This document shows positions 1-8,639 of a stretch of DNA of 64,000 nucleotides, in pieces. The DNA comes from G965197715 sp965247615 (GTDB taxonomy: Bacteria; Chloroflexota; Dehalococcoidia; Lucifugimonadales; UBA1127): assembly GCA_965247615.1 (NCBI GenBank), contig OZ252022.1:496001-560000 (forward strand), read 5' to 3'. Numbering within the stretch: position 1 is the first letter of the stretch; the number at the start of each line of letters is the position of its first letter. Position numbers and translations under genes: made by a program. Under the pieces are notes generated by a model. The model had not been told where the DNA came from. It ran no database searches and saw only the letters and a list, made by a program, of their open reading frames with translations.

Positions 1-573
1 GGGCCATATGACCTTCTGAAAGTGCATGGCCGGTTCGTCCCAGAGCGCCTTGTAGCGGACGGGCGGGGACCAGTTGAAGTATATAACCAAGGCCAGAATG
101 ATCATGAGCGCCACCCAGAAGTTCGGCAGCGCGTGCCCGGTTATGGTGAGGATGCGGATGACGTAGTCCGGCCACTTGTCTTGCTTGACGGCGGCCAAAA
201 CGCCCAGGGGCACGGACACGGCCATGGACAGGACGATTGTGTAGAGGGCCAACTGAACGGTGACCAGGACGCGGCGGACGACCATGTCTGAAATGGGCTC
301 GCCGGTGATGAGCGATTCTCCGCCAAAGGTGCCGTTCACCATGCTCCAGAGCCACTTGCCGTACTGGAGAGGTAGGGGATCTGCTAGGCCGAGCTTTTCC
401 CGAAGCAACTCGGCCTGTTCGTCACTCACCAGGTCCTGATTCTCTCCGCCCTCGGAGAGAATCACGGAGGCAACGTCGCCGGGAATGACGCGCATGGCCA
501 TGAAGATGGCCAGGGAGGCCAACAGGAGCGTGGGGATGAACAGGATCAGCCGGTGGGCCAAATACTGGGGCAT
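1..573 (-). CDS. ABC transporter permease, DppB type (3' end outside window)
   Basis: This is the inner-membrane permease of a peptide/nickel-type ABC importer. The frame is open for 191 codons from ATG at 573 down to base 1, so the C-terminus lies outside the window. The start MPQYLAHRLILFIP is typical of DppB, with a first membrane segment at about residues 9-30 ending in RVIPGD, and further hydrophobic segments near residues 100-125 and 135-155. The EAA loop that contacts the ATPase would lie in the missing part. It follows a minus-strand binding protein and an amidohydrolase in the same direction, so it probably works with that binding protein. The family is clear; the substrate is unknown. 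Confidence 0.85.
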   Translation of the reverse strand, partial: MPQYLAHRLILFIPTLLLASLAIFMAMRVIPGDVASVILSEGGENQDLVSDEQAELLREKLGLADPLPLQYGKWLWSMVNGTFGGESLITGEPISDMVVRRVLVTVQLALYTIVLSMAVSVPLGVLAAVKQDKWPDYVIRILTITGHALPNFWVALMIILALVIYFNWSPPVRYKALWDEPAMHFQKVIWP

Positions 574-729
574 CTCAGCCTTTTTGCGCGCGGAGCGCGG
601 GTTGTCCCAAGGGATCGAGACCTCGGTCCAAGACCGTCATAGTCGGCTGCATGAGCCGACTATGCGGCAGCCGCCTTCCAGCGCCACCGGAGCGCCTGTG
701 AAGCCGGAATGGCTCGGGGCCGGCGGTGA

Positions 730-1902
730 TTACAGACCCAGGCCGTAGAGCTGGTTCACGTTGTCCCTGGCCACCTTTCGTTTGACGGCGGGGTCGATGC
801 CCTCGAAGTTCTGGTCCACGGTCCGGGCGGAGTAGGGCCACGTGGTCACGCCATGGGGGTAGTCGCTGGCCCAGAGGAAGTTGTCCTCGCCGTAGATGGG
901 CGTGGTGAGGGCGCCGGCGCGGTCGTCCTGGAAGGTGAAGTAGACGTTGTTCTTGAGGTAGTCGCTGGGCATGAGCTTGTTGACGTTTCTGTCGGCGTCA
1001 TAGGCGCTGGAGCGGCCGAAGGAGTAGTCAACGCGCTCAAAGAGGTGCGCGATCCAGCCGACGTCAAACTCGGCGCAGACTACCTTGAGATTGGGGTGCC
1101 GGTCGAAGACGCCGGAGAATATGAGGTTGCCGAGGAACTCCTGGGCCGGGGCCTGGGTGTGGGCGAACCCCAGGGGCTGCTTCCACGGGTCGGTGTCCCT
1201 GGGCCCCTCGAAGTGGGTCCGCGCCGCGCCCTGGGTGGTGCTCGTGTGGACGTTTATGACGATGCCGGCATCCTCGGCGGCGGCCCACAGGGGCTCGTAC
1301 TGGGGTTCGTAGAAGCCGCTGTCCTTGATGCGGGTAGGAATCTGGACGCCGCGGAACCCCAGCTTGGCGTACTCCTCCAGGTCGGCCACGGTGTGCTCCA
1401 CGTCCAGAATGGAGAGGAGGGGGAGGCCGATGAGGCGGTTGGGGTTATGGCTGCAGAACTCGTGGAGCCAGGCGGCGTAGGAGCGGAGGATGGCCCGTTG
1501 GAAGGGCTCATCGGTGAGCGCGTAGAAGAAGCGGGCGGGGCTGGCGAAGAGCACCTCAGCCTCCACGCCGTCGGTGTCCTGGTCCTCGAGGCGGGCGGTG
1601 GGCTCCCAGCCGCCGGGGTAGTCCTCATAGGAGAAGGTCTCGTTGAACGTCACCGTGTCGGCGTACTTGGCGACGTCGATGTCGGTGATCCCCTTCTCCT
1701 TGGTGAGGGCGCGGCCGATGTTGTAGTGGGAGCAGCCAATGGGGGGCAGCCCTTCGGTAATGAGCCAGGTGCCCTTCGGGACGCCGGGAGGGTCCTTGAC
1801 GACTCTTGGTGCGCGCTCACCGTACTCCTTCTGCACCCGCTCCCAGGCGGCGGGCGGTTCGTTGACGTGGGCATCTCCGGAGATGAGCTTGAAGTCAGGC
1901 AT
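730..1902 (-). CDS. Amidohydrolase family protein (ACMSD-like, COG2159)
   Basis: A 390-residue metal-dependent hydrolase or decarboxylase of the amidohydrolase-2 family. The N-terminal metal motif DAH lies at residues 10-12, a barrel His sits in INVHTST, and the C-terminal SDYPHG motif near residue 350 supplies the late Asp/His. Start ATG at 1902 was chosen over one ten codons upstream because an AAAGGA-type ribosome site precedes it. It lies between a binding-protein gene and a permease gene on the same strand, which suggests that it acts on the imported compound. Relatives include 2-amino-3-carboxymuconate-semialdehyde and gamma-resorcylate decarboxylases, so decarboxylation and hydrolysis are both possible. 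Confidence 0.85.
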   Translation of the reverse strand: MPDFKLISGDAHVNEPPAAWERVQKEYGERAPRVVKDPPGVPKGTWLITEGLPPIGCSHYNIGRALTKEKGITDIDVAKYADTVTFNETFSYEDYPGGWEPTARLEDQDTDGVEAEVLFASPARFFYALTDEPFQRAILRSYAAWLHEFCSHNPNRLIGLPLLSILDVEHTVADLEEYAKLGFRGVQIPTRIKDSGFYEPQYEPLWAAAEDAGIVINVHTSTTQGAARTHFEGPRDTDPWKQPLGFAHTQAPAQEFLGNLIFSGVFDRHPNLKVVCAEFDVGWIAHLFERVDYSFGRSSAYDADRNVNKLMPSDYLKNNVYFTFQDDRAGALTTPIYGEDNFLWASDYPHGVTTWPYSARTVDQNFEGIDPAVKRKVARDNVNQLYGLGL

Positions 1903-1965
1903 CGTGTATCCTTTCCGCCCGGCTGCGGGCACTCGTAGAGGGTGTGTTGCGGTCTCCTTCGCGAG

Positions 1966-3762
1966 CTAGTTGTCCAACCAGACGGTGGCATAGGAGGTGA
2001 AGTCGGACGGGTCGTAGACGGGTGGATACATCCCCTTCACGTAGTCCCGGAAGGGGATCAGGTCGAAACCGATGAAGGTCTGGACCAGATAGACCTGGTC
2101 GAGCATGACGTAGCGCTCCATTTCGCGGTAGACGCTCCGGCGACCATCCAGGGTCGTCTCGAGGGCCAAGCGATCGAAAAACTCCTTGATTTTGGGGTCG
2201 TTGTGCACGGGGCCGGCGCGGGGGCTCAGCTCCTTTGGACCGATGGTGGCGAAGAGGCTCTCCGGGATGTCCTCGCTGGCGCCGGTGTCCAGGGCGGTGT
2301 AGTTGCTGCCCGCCCGGCGCTCGTCGTACTCGGCTGTTTCCATGAGGTCGAGCTCCACGGTGATGCCGGAGCCTGCCAGGGCGCCCTGCCACCATTCGAT
2401 CTGGGTCGCCTTGTGCCGCGGACCGGATATTCTGAGCGTCACGCCGTTGGCGTATCCCGCTTCGGCGATCAGCCGCTTGGCCTCCGTCCGGTCCGCCTCC
2501 TTGGTTGCGGGGTTGTACCCAGGCCAGGTCAGGAAATCCGGGGCTGACCAGGAGGTGTCCCCCATCATCGTCTTGATCCTTCCGTAGCCGTCGCCGAGTA
2601 TCTCGACGGCCGACTGCCGGTCGATCCAGAGGGAGACGGCCTGGCGCAGGCGAACGTCGTCGAAGGGCGGCCGTGTCGCGTTGAAGCCGATGCCGGCGGT
2701 GGTGCCGCCGGGAAGCTCGGCAAACCAGACCGAATCGCCCAGATTCTTGCGGTAGGCGGGGACCATGGAAGGCTCGGCGTAGTAGCCCCTGCCACGGCCC
2801 CCGGCGTCCAAGCGCCCCGTGCGGAAGGCCGCGTGCATGGCGTTGGGCTCCCTGATGATCAAGAAGTCTATCCCGTCCAGGTAGGGGAGGCGCTGGCCCT
2901 GCTCATCCACCTCCCAGTACTGATCGAAGCGCCGGACTTCCAGGGCGACGCTGGTCTCATAGTCCTGATAGACGAAGGGGCCAGTTCCGACAAAGTTGAC
3001 GTCCTCCGGTCCCACGTTCACCTCTCCCGCCCGGATCATGGGCTGCATCAGGTGCCGGGGGTGGAGCATCTGGATGCGATGGAGGCCCAGGCGCTCGACC
3101 CACACGGGGTCCGGCCCCTCCAAAGTGACGCGCACGCGATTGCCGTCCAGGGTTTCCACATTTTCAATGTTGCCAAATACCGCGCGGGCATTCCCCGGCG
3201 GGCGGACGTTGTCCCCGACGGTTACGCCGTTATAGAAGAGGTCGAGCCAGAAGGTGACGTCGTCGGCCACCAGGGGTGTACCATCGTGCCAGACCACACC
3301 ATCGCGGATCTTGAAGGTCCACTGCGAGAAGTCGTCGTTGGTCTCCCATGACTCGGCCAAGCCAGGGCACATGCGGATAGCCTCATCGCGGCAGTTGCGC
3401 ATGAGGTTCTTGTCGCCGTACATGGACGCGGTGAGGAGGACGACGCTGTAGCTTGTGCTCACGGTGTTGTCCCACGTCGGGTCGGCGCGATGGCCGACGC
3501 GCATGATGCTGCCAAGCTTCGGCTTCTCCATCATGGCGCCGGGAGCCGCGGGCACGGCGACGGCCTGGCCGCTGGTGGAAGGCATGGACGGCATGGACGG
3601 GGCGCTGGGGTCCGCCGCAGGCGCGGCGGGCTGTGGCTGGACCGCCGCGGCCGGCTGCCGTGGGGCCTCGCCGGCGGCGGGGGTGCCGCCGGCGCACGCG
3701 GCGAGGACCGTCATCAGGAGGGCGGCGAAGACAACGGCCGTCAGACCAGTCCTGCCCCTCAT
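1966..3762 (-). CDS. ABC transporter substrate-binding lipoprotein, family 5 (peptide/nickel type)
   Basis: A 598-residue extracytoplasmic binding protein (SBP_bac_5). Start ATG at 3762 follows a strong AAGGAGAG site; the longer upstream frame has no such site. Residues 1-24 form a lipoprotein signal peptide with lipobox LAAC. An Ala/Pro/Ser-rich linker of about 50 residues follows. The mature part has the family signatures, including LAESWE, FKIRDGVVWHDG and GTGPF. It heads a minus-strand group with an amidohydrolase (63-base gap) and a DppB permease. Family 5 proteins bind oligopeptides, nickel, opines or other organic solutes; the ligand here cannot be told. Confidence 0.9.
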   Translation of the reverse strand: MRGRTGLTAVVFAALLMTVLAACAGGTPAAGEAPRQPAAAVQPQPAAPAADPSAPSMPSMPSTSGQAVAVPAAPGAMMEKPKLGSIMRVGHRADPTWDNTVSTSYSVVLLTASMYGDKNLMRNCRDEAIRMCPGLAESWETNDDFSQWTFKIRDGVVWHDGTPLVADDVTFWLDLFYNGVTVGDNVRPPGNARAVFGNIENVETLDGNRVRVTLEGPDPVWVERLGLHRIQMLHPRHLMQPMIRAGEVNVGPEDVNFVGTGPFVYQDYETSVALEVRRFDQYWEVDEQGQRLPYLDGIDFLIIREPNAMHAAFRTGRLDAGGRGRGYYAEPSMVPAYRKNLGDSVWFAELPGGTTAGIGFNATRPPFDDVRLRQAVSLWIDRQSAVEILGDGYGRIKTMMGDTSWSAPDFLTWPGYNPATKEADRTEAKRLIAEAGYANGVTLRISGPRHKATQIEWWQGALAGSGITVELDLMETAEYDERRAGSNYTALDTGASEDIPESLFATIGPKELSPRAGPVHNDPKIKEFFDRLALETTLDGRRSVYREMERYVMLDQVYLVQTFIGFDLIPFRDYVKGMYPPVYDPSDFTSYATVWLDN

Positions 3763-4210
3763 CTCTCTCCTTTTCACTTCGTTGCCTCCATTGGCGGGCA
3801 TCGGAAGAAACCGAGCCTGCGACCAGACCAGACTAGAACTCTCATGGGCTCCTGGGGAAGGGTGCTTGAGAAGAACCACAACCCCCTGCGTGGAGGCCGC
3901 GCCCGAGCTGACCTGTGTGGAGCTGGAAGCTCGGGGACCTTCCCGGCGATGCGCTGCACGCGGTCTCGGTTGCGGGGGACCAGCGTCAAGGGGAGCGGCG
4001 GAGCATCGCACACTGTATAGCACCGCGACTACTGCGTGTCAATGCCAGGTTCGCGCCGCTTGGGGGGGCGGCGGAGGGCGGCTGCAGTGACGTGTGATAC
4101 ACTGGCGGGCGGCTGGTCCGGGTTCCCACGCCGGGGTGACCATCGCCGTGCGTTCCGATTGGCCCCGCGACGAGTCGAGTATGGAACAAAAGTGCACGCG
4201 CGAGGGCTGA
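3763..4210. other. Divergent intergenic region (448 bases)
   Basis: This stretch separates the minus-strand binding-protein gene from the plus-strand Cache gene, so it must hold promoters for both. A TACACT hexamer at 4098-4103 could be a -10 element for the plus-strand gene, but no convincing -35 sits at the right distance. I see no RNA gene, riboswitch or conserved short coding frame. Confidence 0.4.
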
Positions 4211-4729
4211 ATGTCCACTCGAATATATGTCGGAGTTGCGGTCTTGGTGGTGGTTGCGGTGATTGCCGCGGCCATCGCGCTGACGCGGCCCGACTCGGTG
4301 CAGCCGATGCCAAGCAAGGACGCCCCGGCCGCATACACCGTGGCTTCTGTGGAAGACGCCATCCAGCGCTACGAGCGCGACGGCCGGGAGGCGACGGTCG
4401 CCTACTACAACACCGCGGCGAGCGTGGACGGTCAGTGGTACGTGTTCATCGTCGACGAGGGGGGCCTCACCATCGCCCACCACAACTCGAAGTTCCGTGG
4501 CCGGGACCCCAGCGAGCGCGTGGATGTCACGGGCTATTTCTACGGGGACGAGCTGCTTGGGGCCACGGAGGAGGGCCGCTGGATCAGCTACGTCATTGAG
4601 AACCCGGAAACGGGCGGTAACGCCCAGAAGCATACGTGGGCGATGCGCCACGACGGGCTGCTGTTTGGCTCCGGCTGGTACGAGCAGCAGGGGGCGCAGA
4701 CGCAGGGTCTTCCGACTCAACCCAGCTAG
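4211..4729 (+). CDS. Membrane-anchored single Cache domain protein
   Basis: A 172-residue protein with one N-terminal membrane segment at about residues 5-25 and an extracytoplasmic domain. The domain reads like a Cache/PAS-like ligand sensor: an amphipathic helix with YERDGREATVAYYN, then the strand pair WYVFIVDEGG and LTIAHH, then DVTGYFYGDEL and a late segment WISYVIENP. There is no kinase, methyl-accepting or cyclase domain, so it is a stand-alone sensor or binding module. Its stop codon overlaps that of the convergent CoxG gene. The ligand and any partner are unknown. Confidence 0.65.
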   Translation: MSTRIYVGVAVLVVVAVIAAAIALTRPDSVQPMPSKDAPAAYTVASVEDAIQRYERDGREATVAYYNTAASVDGQWYVFIVDEGGLTIAHHNSKFRGRDPSERVDVTGYFYGDELLGATEEGRWISYVIENPETGGNAQKHTWAMRHDGLLFGSGWYEQQGAQTQGLPTQPS

Positions 4730-5172
4730 CTCTCCGGCGTTGCTACGGACGCCTGAAGGCAGGCGAACATCCGGTCCGTCATGCCCTGGGCGACGCTGCC
4801 GATCAAGCGCTGGCCCACCCTCGCCACGGCGCCGCCAACCTGTGCAGTGCCTTTCACGGTGATCAGGGCAGTGGCGCCGTGCTCCTCGATGGTCACGAGG
4901 GCCTCTCCGTTCGAGAAGCCCAGGGGGCCGACGGCTTCCAGTGTCATCCCGAAGGAAACGGGCTCCTGCAGGTCGTGCAGGGTGATCTTGGCGGCGTACG
5001 TGCTCCGAACGGGTCCGACGCGGATGTCCAGATTGGCCCGGTAGGAGTTGGGCTCCACGCGTTCCAGGCTCCCTACTCCGGGGAGGCAGCCTGCCAGCAC
5101 CTCTGGGTCCAACAGCTTGGCCCAGACCACGGCCACGGGAGCGTCAAACGTATAGGTCCCCGATATGTCCAT
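4726..5172 (-). CDS. coxG: CoxG-like SRPBCC protein (CO dehydrogenase subunit G family)
   Basis: A 148-residue single-domain SRPBCC protein. The start MDISGTYTFDAPV, the strand ending LLDPEVLAGCLPG, and the C-terminal helix with VGQRLIG are typical of CoxG. In Oligotropha-type systems CoxG recruits the CO dehydrogenase complex to the membrane. An ATG seven codons upstream (5193) is possible, but MDIS aligns better with the family start. The gene lies 635 bases from coxS and is transcribed away from it, so it belongs to the cox locus but has its own promoter. Its stop shares the palindrome CTAG with the convergent Cache gene. Confidence 0.85.
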   Translation of the reverse strand: MDISGTYTFDAPVAVVWAKLLDPEVLAGCLPGVGSLERVEPNSYRANLDIRVGPVRSTYAAKITLHDLQEPVSFGMTLEAVGPLGFSNGEALVTIEEHGATALITVKGTAQVGGAVARVGQRLIGSVAQGMTDRMFACLQASVATPES

Positions 5173-5807
5173 TCGCCCTGCTTCCTCCACCATCTCTGCC
5201 TATGGAGGCGCCGGAGGAGACCCCGACCTTCGGGCGGTCCCCGGCGGTCCGCCATTGTACCAGCCGGGCCACCCCCGCGTGCCCGGTCGCTACCGCGACG
5301 GGCACGCGGGGGCCTGGTTTGAATGTTTAGCTTCGTAGGATAGTTTAGGGTTTTTTTGCGTTTTCTGAAGCTGGAAAGTGCCAAAAGGGTAATTGTTTGC
5401 TTTTGGGTCGCGCCGGTAGCTTCGGCGTGGGTTTGGCGTTTTGATTGCTTTTGGGGGATGCTGCGGGGGATGGGGGGCCTCCTTGGCAGGCGGGTGTGTT
5501 GTGTGTTGAGGGGTATGGTAGGGCATGGGTGGTTGGGGGGCAAGGTGAGGATGGCACCGGAGGGCGGGGGGGGAGCGGGGCGCTCCCATCCCCCCAACGC
5601 GGGCACGTTACCTCCCTCTCAGATGAGCGCCTTCACCCGATGTGCAGGTCCAGCGAACGGGAGGCGGCGGATTTGGGCGCCGGTTGATTCGTTGACGCGG
5701 ACTCCACCCAAAGCTATACTCCACCCATCATTTTGCCCTGAGGGCTGCGTCGCCGGCCGGTCGGGTTCCCATGTTGGGCAGAAGGCGTTGCAGGAGGAGG
5801 TTGCCGA
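5173..5807. other. Divergent spacer between coxG and coxS with a G+T-rich island
   Basis: This 635-base gap separates coxG (-) from coxS (+). It contains a long hairpin (listed separately) followed by a stretch from about 5313 to 5580 in which the plus strand is mostly G and T. By hand count, A+C is only 12-15 bases in each of the lines 5401-5460, 5461-5520 and 5521-5580. Several G runs of four or more suggest G-quadruplex potential. The open frames here have low-complexity Pro/Arg composition and I reject them as genes. Promoters for both flanking genes must lie here but I cannot place them. Confidence 0.5.
5272..5312. repeat. Long GC-rich hairpin upstream of coxG
   Basis: The arms 5272-5290 and 5295-5312 pair over 18 bases with one bulged G and a TACC loop. 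No poly-T tract follows on either strand, and no transcript is expected to end here, because the flanking genes diverge. It could be a repeat of the REP type, a protein-binding site or a leader structure in the coxG transcript. Confidence 0.6.
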
Positions 5808-6278
5808 GTGAAGATCCCTATAAAGATCACGGTCAACCAGAGAGTCTACGAGGTGGAGGCGGAGCCCCGAACGCTCCTTGTCGATCTGTTGCGCGATGGA
5901 TTGGGGCTGACGGGGACCAAGATCGGCTGCGACACGAGCCAGTGCGGGGCCTGCGTTGTCCGCATGAACGGCGCAACGGTCAAGTCTTGCACCTGCCTGG
6001 CCGTGCAGGCGGACGGGGCCGAGGTCACGACCGTCGAGGGCCTGAGCAAAGACGGCGAGCTGCACCCGGTGCAGGAGGCCTTCTGGAACAACCACGGCCT
6101 CCAGTGCGGATTCTGCACTGCCGGCATGATGATGACGGTGATCGAGATGTTGGAGCGCGACCCCAACCCCACTGCTGCGGCGGTCCGAGCTGGGTTGGAG
6201 GGGAACATCTGCCGCTGCACGGGCTATCAGAACATCGTCAAGGCTGCTCTGGACGCTGCCCAGTCCATGGGAGGTTAG
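5808..6278 (+). CDS. coxS: Molybdenum hydroxylase small [2Fe-2S] subunit, CoxS type
   Basis: A 156-residue iron-sulfur subunit starting with GTG, supported by a GGAGGAGG ribosome site just upstream. The plant-type ferredoxin cluster ligands appear as GCDTSQCGACVV with a fourth Cys in KSCTC. The second cluster ligands appear as CGFC and NICRCTGY in the C-terminal half. The subunit passes electrons from the molybdenum centre to FAD. It is the first gene of coxS-coxL-coxM, with four bases to coxL. Length and motifs are normal for the family. Confidence 0.95.
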   Translation: MKIPIKITVNQRVYEVEAEPRTLLVDLLRDGLGLTGTKIGCDTSQCGACVVRMNGATVKSCTCLAVQADGAEVTTVEGLSKDGELHPVQEAFWNNHGLQCGFCTAGMMMTVIEMLERDPNPTAAAVRAGLEGNICRCTGYQNIVKAALDAAQSMGG

Positions 6279-6282
6279 CGCT

Positions 6283-8628
6283 ATGACTACGAGAATCTTC
6301 GGGTCCGGCATCCGCCGGCGAGAAGATCCCAGGCTGATTACCGGCCAGGCGACGTATACGCATGACATCAAGCTCAATGGGATGGCGCACGCGGCCATAC
6401 TGCGGAGCCCGCACGCGCACGCGCGCATAAACAGCATCGACACGAGCGCCGCCCAGAGTGCGCCGGGGGTTGTCGCCGTCTACACAGGCGCGGACATCGA
6501 GGGGGTCCTCAATCCCATACCCTGTGCCTGGGTCGTGCCCGATTCCGACGTGAAGGTCGTCGCCTACAACGCCCTGGCCAAGGACGTGGTCCGCTACGTG
6601 GGCGACGGGGTGGCGGTCGTGGTGGCGGAAGACCGCTACCAGGCCGAGGATGCGCTGGAGCTCATCGTTGTGGACTACGATCCGCTGCCGGCCATCGTGA
6701 ACCCAGAGGCGGCGACCCAGGACGGCGCGCCCCAGCTCCACGAGGACGCTCCCAACAACCAGGCTTTCCACTGGGTGGCCGCCGGCGGTGACACCGACGC
6801 GGCGTTCGGGGCCGCCGAGGTGGTGGTCAGCGATACGATCATCCAGCAGAAGCTCATCCCCAACGCGATGGAGCCGCGGTCGGCGGTGGCCAGCTATCAG
6901 TCGGCGATGAAAGAGCTGACGCTCTGGAACACCACGCAGAACCCCCACATCGCCCGTTTCGTCACCTGTCTGGTGACGGGCCTGCCGGAGCACAAGATAC
7001 GCGTCATCGCCCCCGAGGTGGGCGGCGGGTTCGGGAGCAAGATCGCCGTCTACCCCTGGGACATGCTGGTAGCCTTCTGCTCCATGAAGCTGGGACGGCC
7101 GGTGAAGTGGACGGAGACGCGGACGGAGAACTTTGTGGCGACGACCCACGGCCGGGACCACGTGGAGCACGTGGAGATGGCGGCGACGCGGGAGGGGAAG
7201 ATCACGGGGGTCCGCAGCCGGGTGTACGCCGGGATGGGCGCCTATCTGTCGACGGCCGCGCCGGGCATTCCGACCATCCTCCACGGGTTGATGTACTCCG
7301 GCCCCTATGACATCCCGAACATCAAGGCCGACATCCACGGCGTCTTTACGAACACGACGCCGGTGGAGGCCTACCGGGGCGCGGGCCGCCCGGAGGCGAC
7401 GTTCCTGCTGGAGCGGCTGGTGGACCTGCTGGCGCAGGAGCTTGACCTGGACCCGGTTGAGGTGCGGCGGCGCAACCTCATTCCCAAGTTCGAGGACGGC
7501 CACGACACGGTCATTGGCCTGACCTACGACAGCGGCGATTACGAGACCACGCTGGACGCCGCGCTGACGCAGGCCGACTACGCGGGACTGCGGGAGGAGC
7601 AGCGGCAGGAGCGGGAGCAGGGGCGGTACATGGGAATCGGCGTGACGTGCTACTGCGAGATATGCGGCCTGGGCCCCTCGCAGGTGGCGGGGGCGGTGGG
7701 GTTCGGCGGCGGGTTGTGGGAGAGCGCTACGGTGCGCTTCTACGCGACGGGGAAGGTGAACGTCTTCATCGGAACATCGCCGCATGGACAGGGCGAGGAG
7801 ACGACGTTTGCGCAGATCGTCGCAGACGAGATTGGGGTCCCCGTGGACGACGTTGAGGTCATCCATGGGGACACGGCCAACACGCCGATGGGTTGGGGGA
7901 CGTACGGGAGCCGGACGACCGTGGTGGGCGGCGGCGCGGTGGCGCTGAGCATCCGCAAGATACGGGACAAGGCCAGGACGATAGCGGCCCACCTGCTGGA
8001 GGCGGCGGAAGCGGACATCGAGTACGAAGACGGCAAGTTCTTCGTGCGGGGGTCGCCCGATCAGAGCAAGACGATACAGGACGTGGCGCTGATGGCCAAC
8101 ATGGCCTGGAACATGCCCGAGGGCGTGGAACCGGGCTTGGAGGCGACGACGTACTACGACCCGCCCAACTTCACGTACCCCTTTGGGACGCACGTTGCGG
8201 TGGTGACCGTGGACCCGGAAAACGGCCACGTCGACCTTGTGCGATACTCGGCGGTTGACGATTGCGGCCCGCAGATCAACCCGATGATCGTGGAGGGGCA
8301 GATTCACGGGGGGGTGGTGCAGGGGGCCGGGCAGGCCCTGTGGGAAGGCGCGTACTACGACGACAACGGCCAGCTGCTCACCGGTTCCATGCTGGACTAC
8401 GCGCTGCCCCGCGCGCACCAGATTCCGGAGATCGTGCTGTCTTCAACGGTCACGCCATCGCCCAGCAACCCGCTGGGGGTCAAGGGAATTGGGGAGACGG
8501 GCACCATCGCCTCCACGGCGGCGATCTACAGCGCAGTGCTCGATGCCCTGCGGCCCCTGGGCGTGACCAAGCTGAACATGCCGCTGACGCCAGAGCGGGT
8601 GTGGCGTGCCATCCACCAGCAGGGTTAG
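6283..8628 (+). CDS. coxL: Molybdenum hydroxylase large subunit, CoxL form II
   Basis: A 781-residue molybdopterin subunit of the xanthine oxidase/CO dehydrogenase family. The N-terminal part begins with GSGIRRREDPRLITGQ. The active-site loop reads AYRGAGR at residues 363-369, the signature of form II (BMS) enzymes; proven form I CO dehydrogenases carry AYXCSFR. The catalytic Glu lies in VKGIGETG near residue 740. Form II enzymes have uncertain substrates and may oxidise other carbonyl or aromatic compounds, so CO oxidation should not be assumed. The neighbours (coxS, coxM, MoxR ATPase, VWA protein, CoxG) form a full set for assembly. Confidence 0.93.
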   Translation: MTTRIFGSGIRRREDPRLITGQATYTHDIKLNGMAHAAILRSPHAHARINSIDTSAAQSAPGVVAVYTGADIEGVLNPIPCAWVVPDSDVKVVAYNALAKDVVRYVGDGVAVVVAEDRYQAEDALELIVVDYDPLPAIVNPEAATQDGAPQLHEDAPNNQAFHWVAAGGDTDAAFGAAEVVVSDTIIQQKLIPNAMEPRSAVASYQSAMKELTLWNTTQNPHIARFVTCLVTGLPEHKIRVIAPEVGGGFGSKIAVYPWDMLVAFCSMKLGRPVKWTETRTENFVATTHGRDHVEHVEMAATREGKITGVRSRVYAGMGAYLSTAAPGIPTILHGLMYSGPYDIPNIKADIHGVFTNTTPVEAYRGAGRPEATFLLERLVDLLAQELDLDPVEVRRRNLIPKFEDGHDTVIGLTYDSGDYETTLDAALTQADYAGLREEQRQEREQGRYMGIGVTCYCEICGLGPSQVAGAVGFGGGLWESATVRFYATGKVNVFIGTSPHGQGEETTFAQIVADEIGVPVDDVEVIHGDTANTPMGWGTYGSRTTVVGGGAVALSIRKIRDKARTIAAHLLEAAEADIEYEDGKFFVRGSPDQSKTIQDVALMANMAWNMPEGVEPGLEATTYYDPPNFTYPFGTHVAVVTVDPENGHVDLVRYSAVDDCGPQINPMIVEGQIHGGVVQGAGQALWEGAYYDDNGQLLTGSMLDYALPRAHQIPEIVLSSTVTPSPSNPLGVKGIGETGTIASTAAIYSAVLDALRPLGVTKLNMPLTPERVWRAIHQQG

Positions 8629-8639
8629 GGAGATAGACC

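Noticed and set aside
853..1938. A 361-codon plus-strand frame over the first amidohydrolase
   Set aside because: Gly/Val/Glu-rich antisense sequence without motifs; the minus-strand amidohydrolase is certain.
5290..5606. Open frames on the minus strand in the cox spacer
   Set aside because: They are Pro/Lys/Arg-rich products of the G+T-biased plus strand, with no family features or ribosome sites.
6238..8418. A 726-codon open frame on the strand opposite coxL
   Set aside because: It is a GC-rich shadow of coxL: Arg/His/Val-rich, no domain, no ribosome site, and the plus-strand protein has all its motifs.
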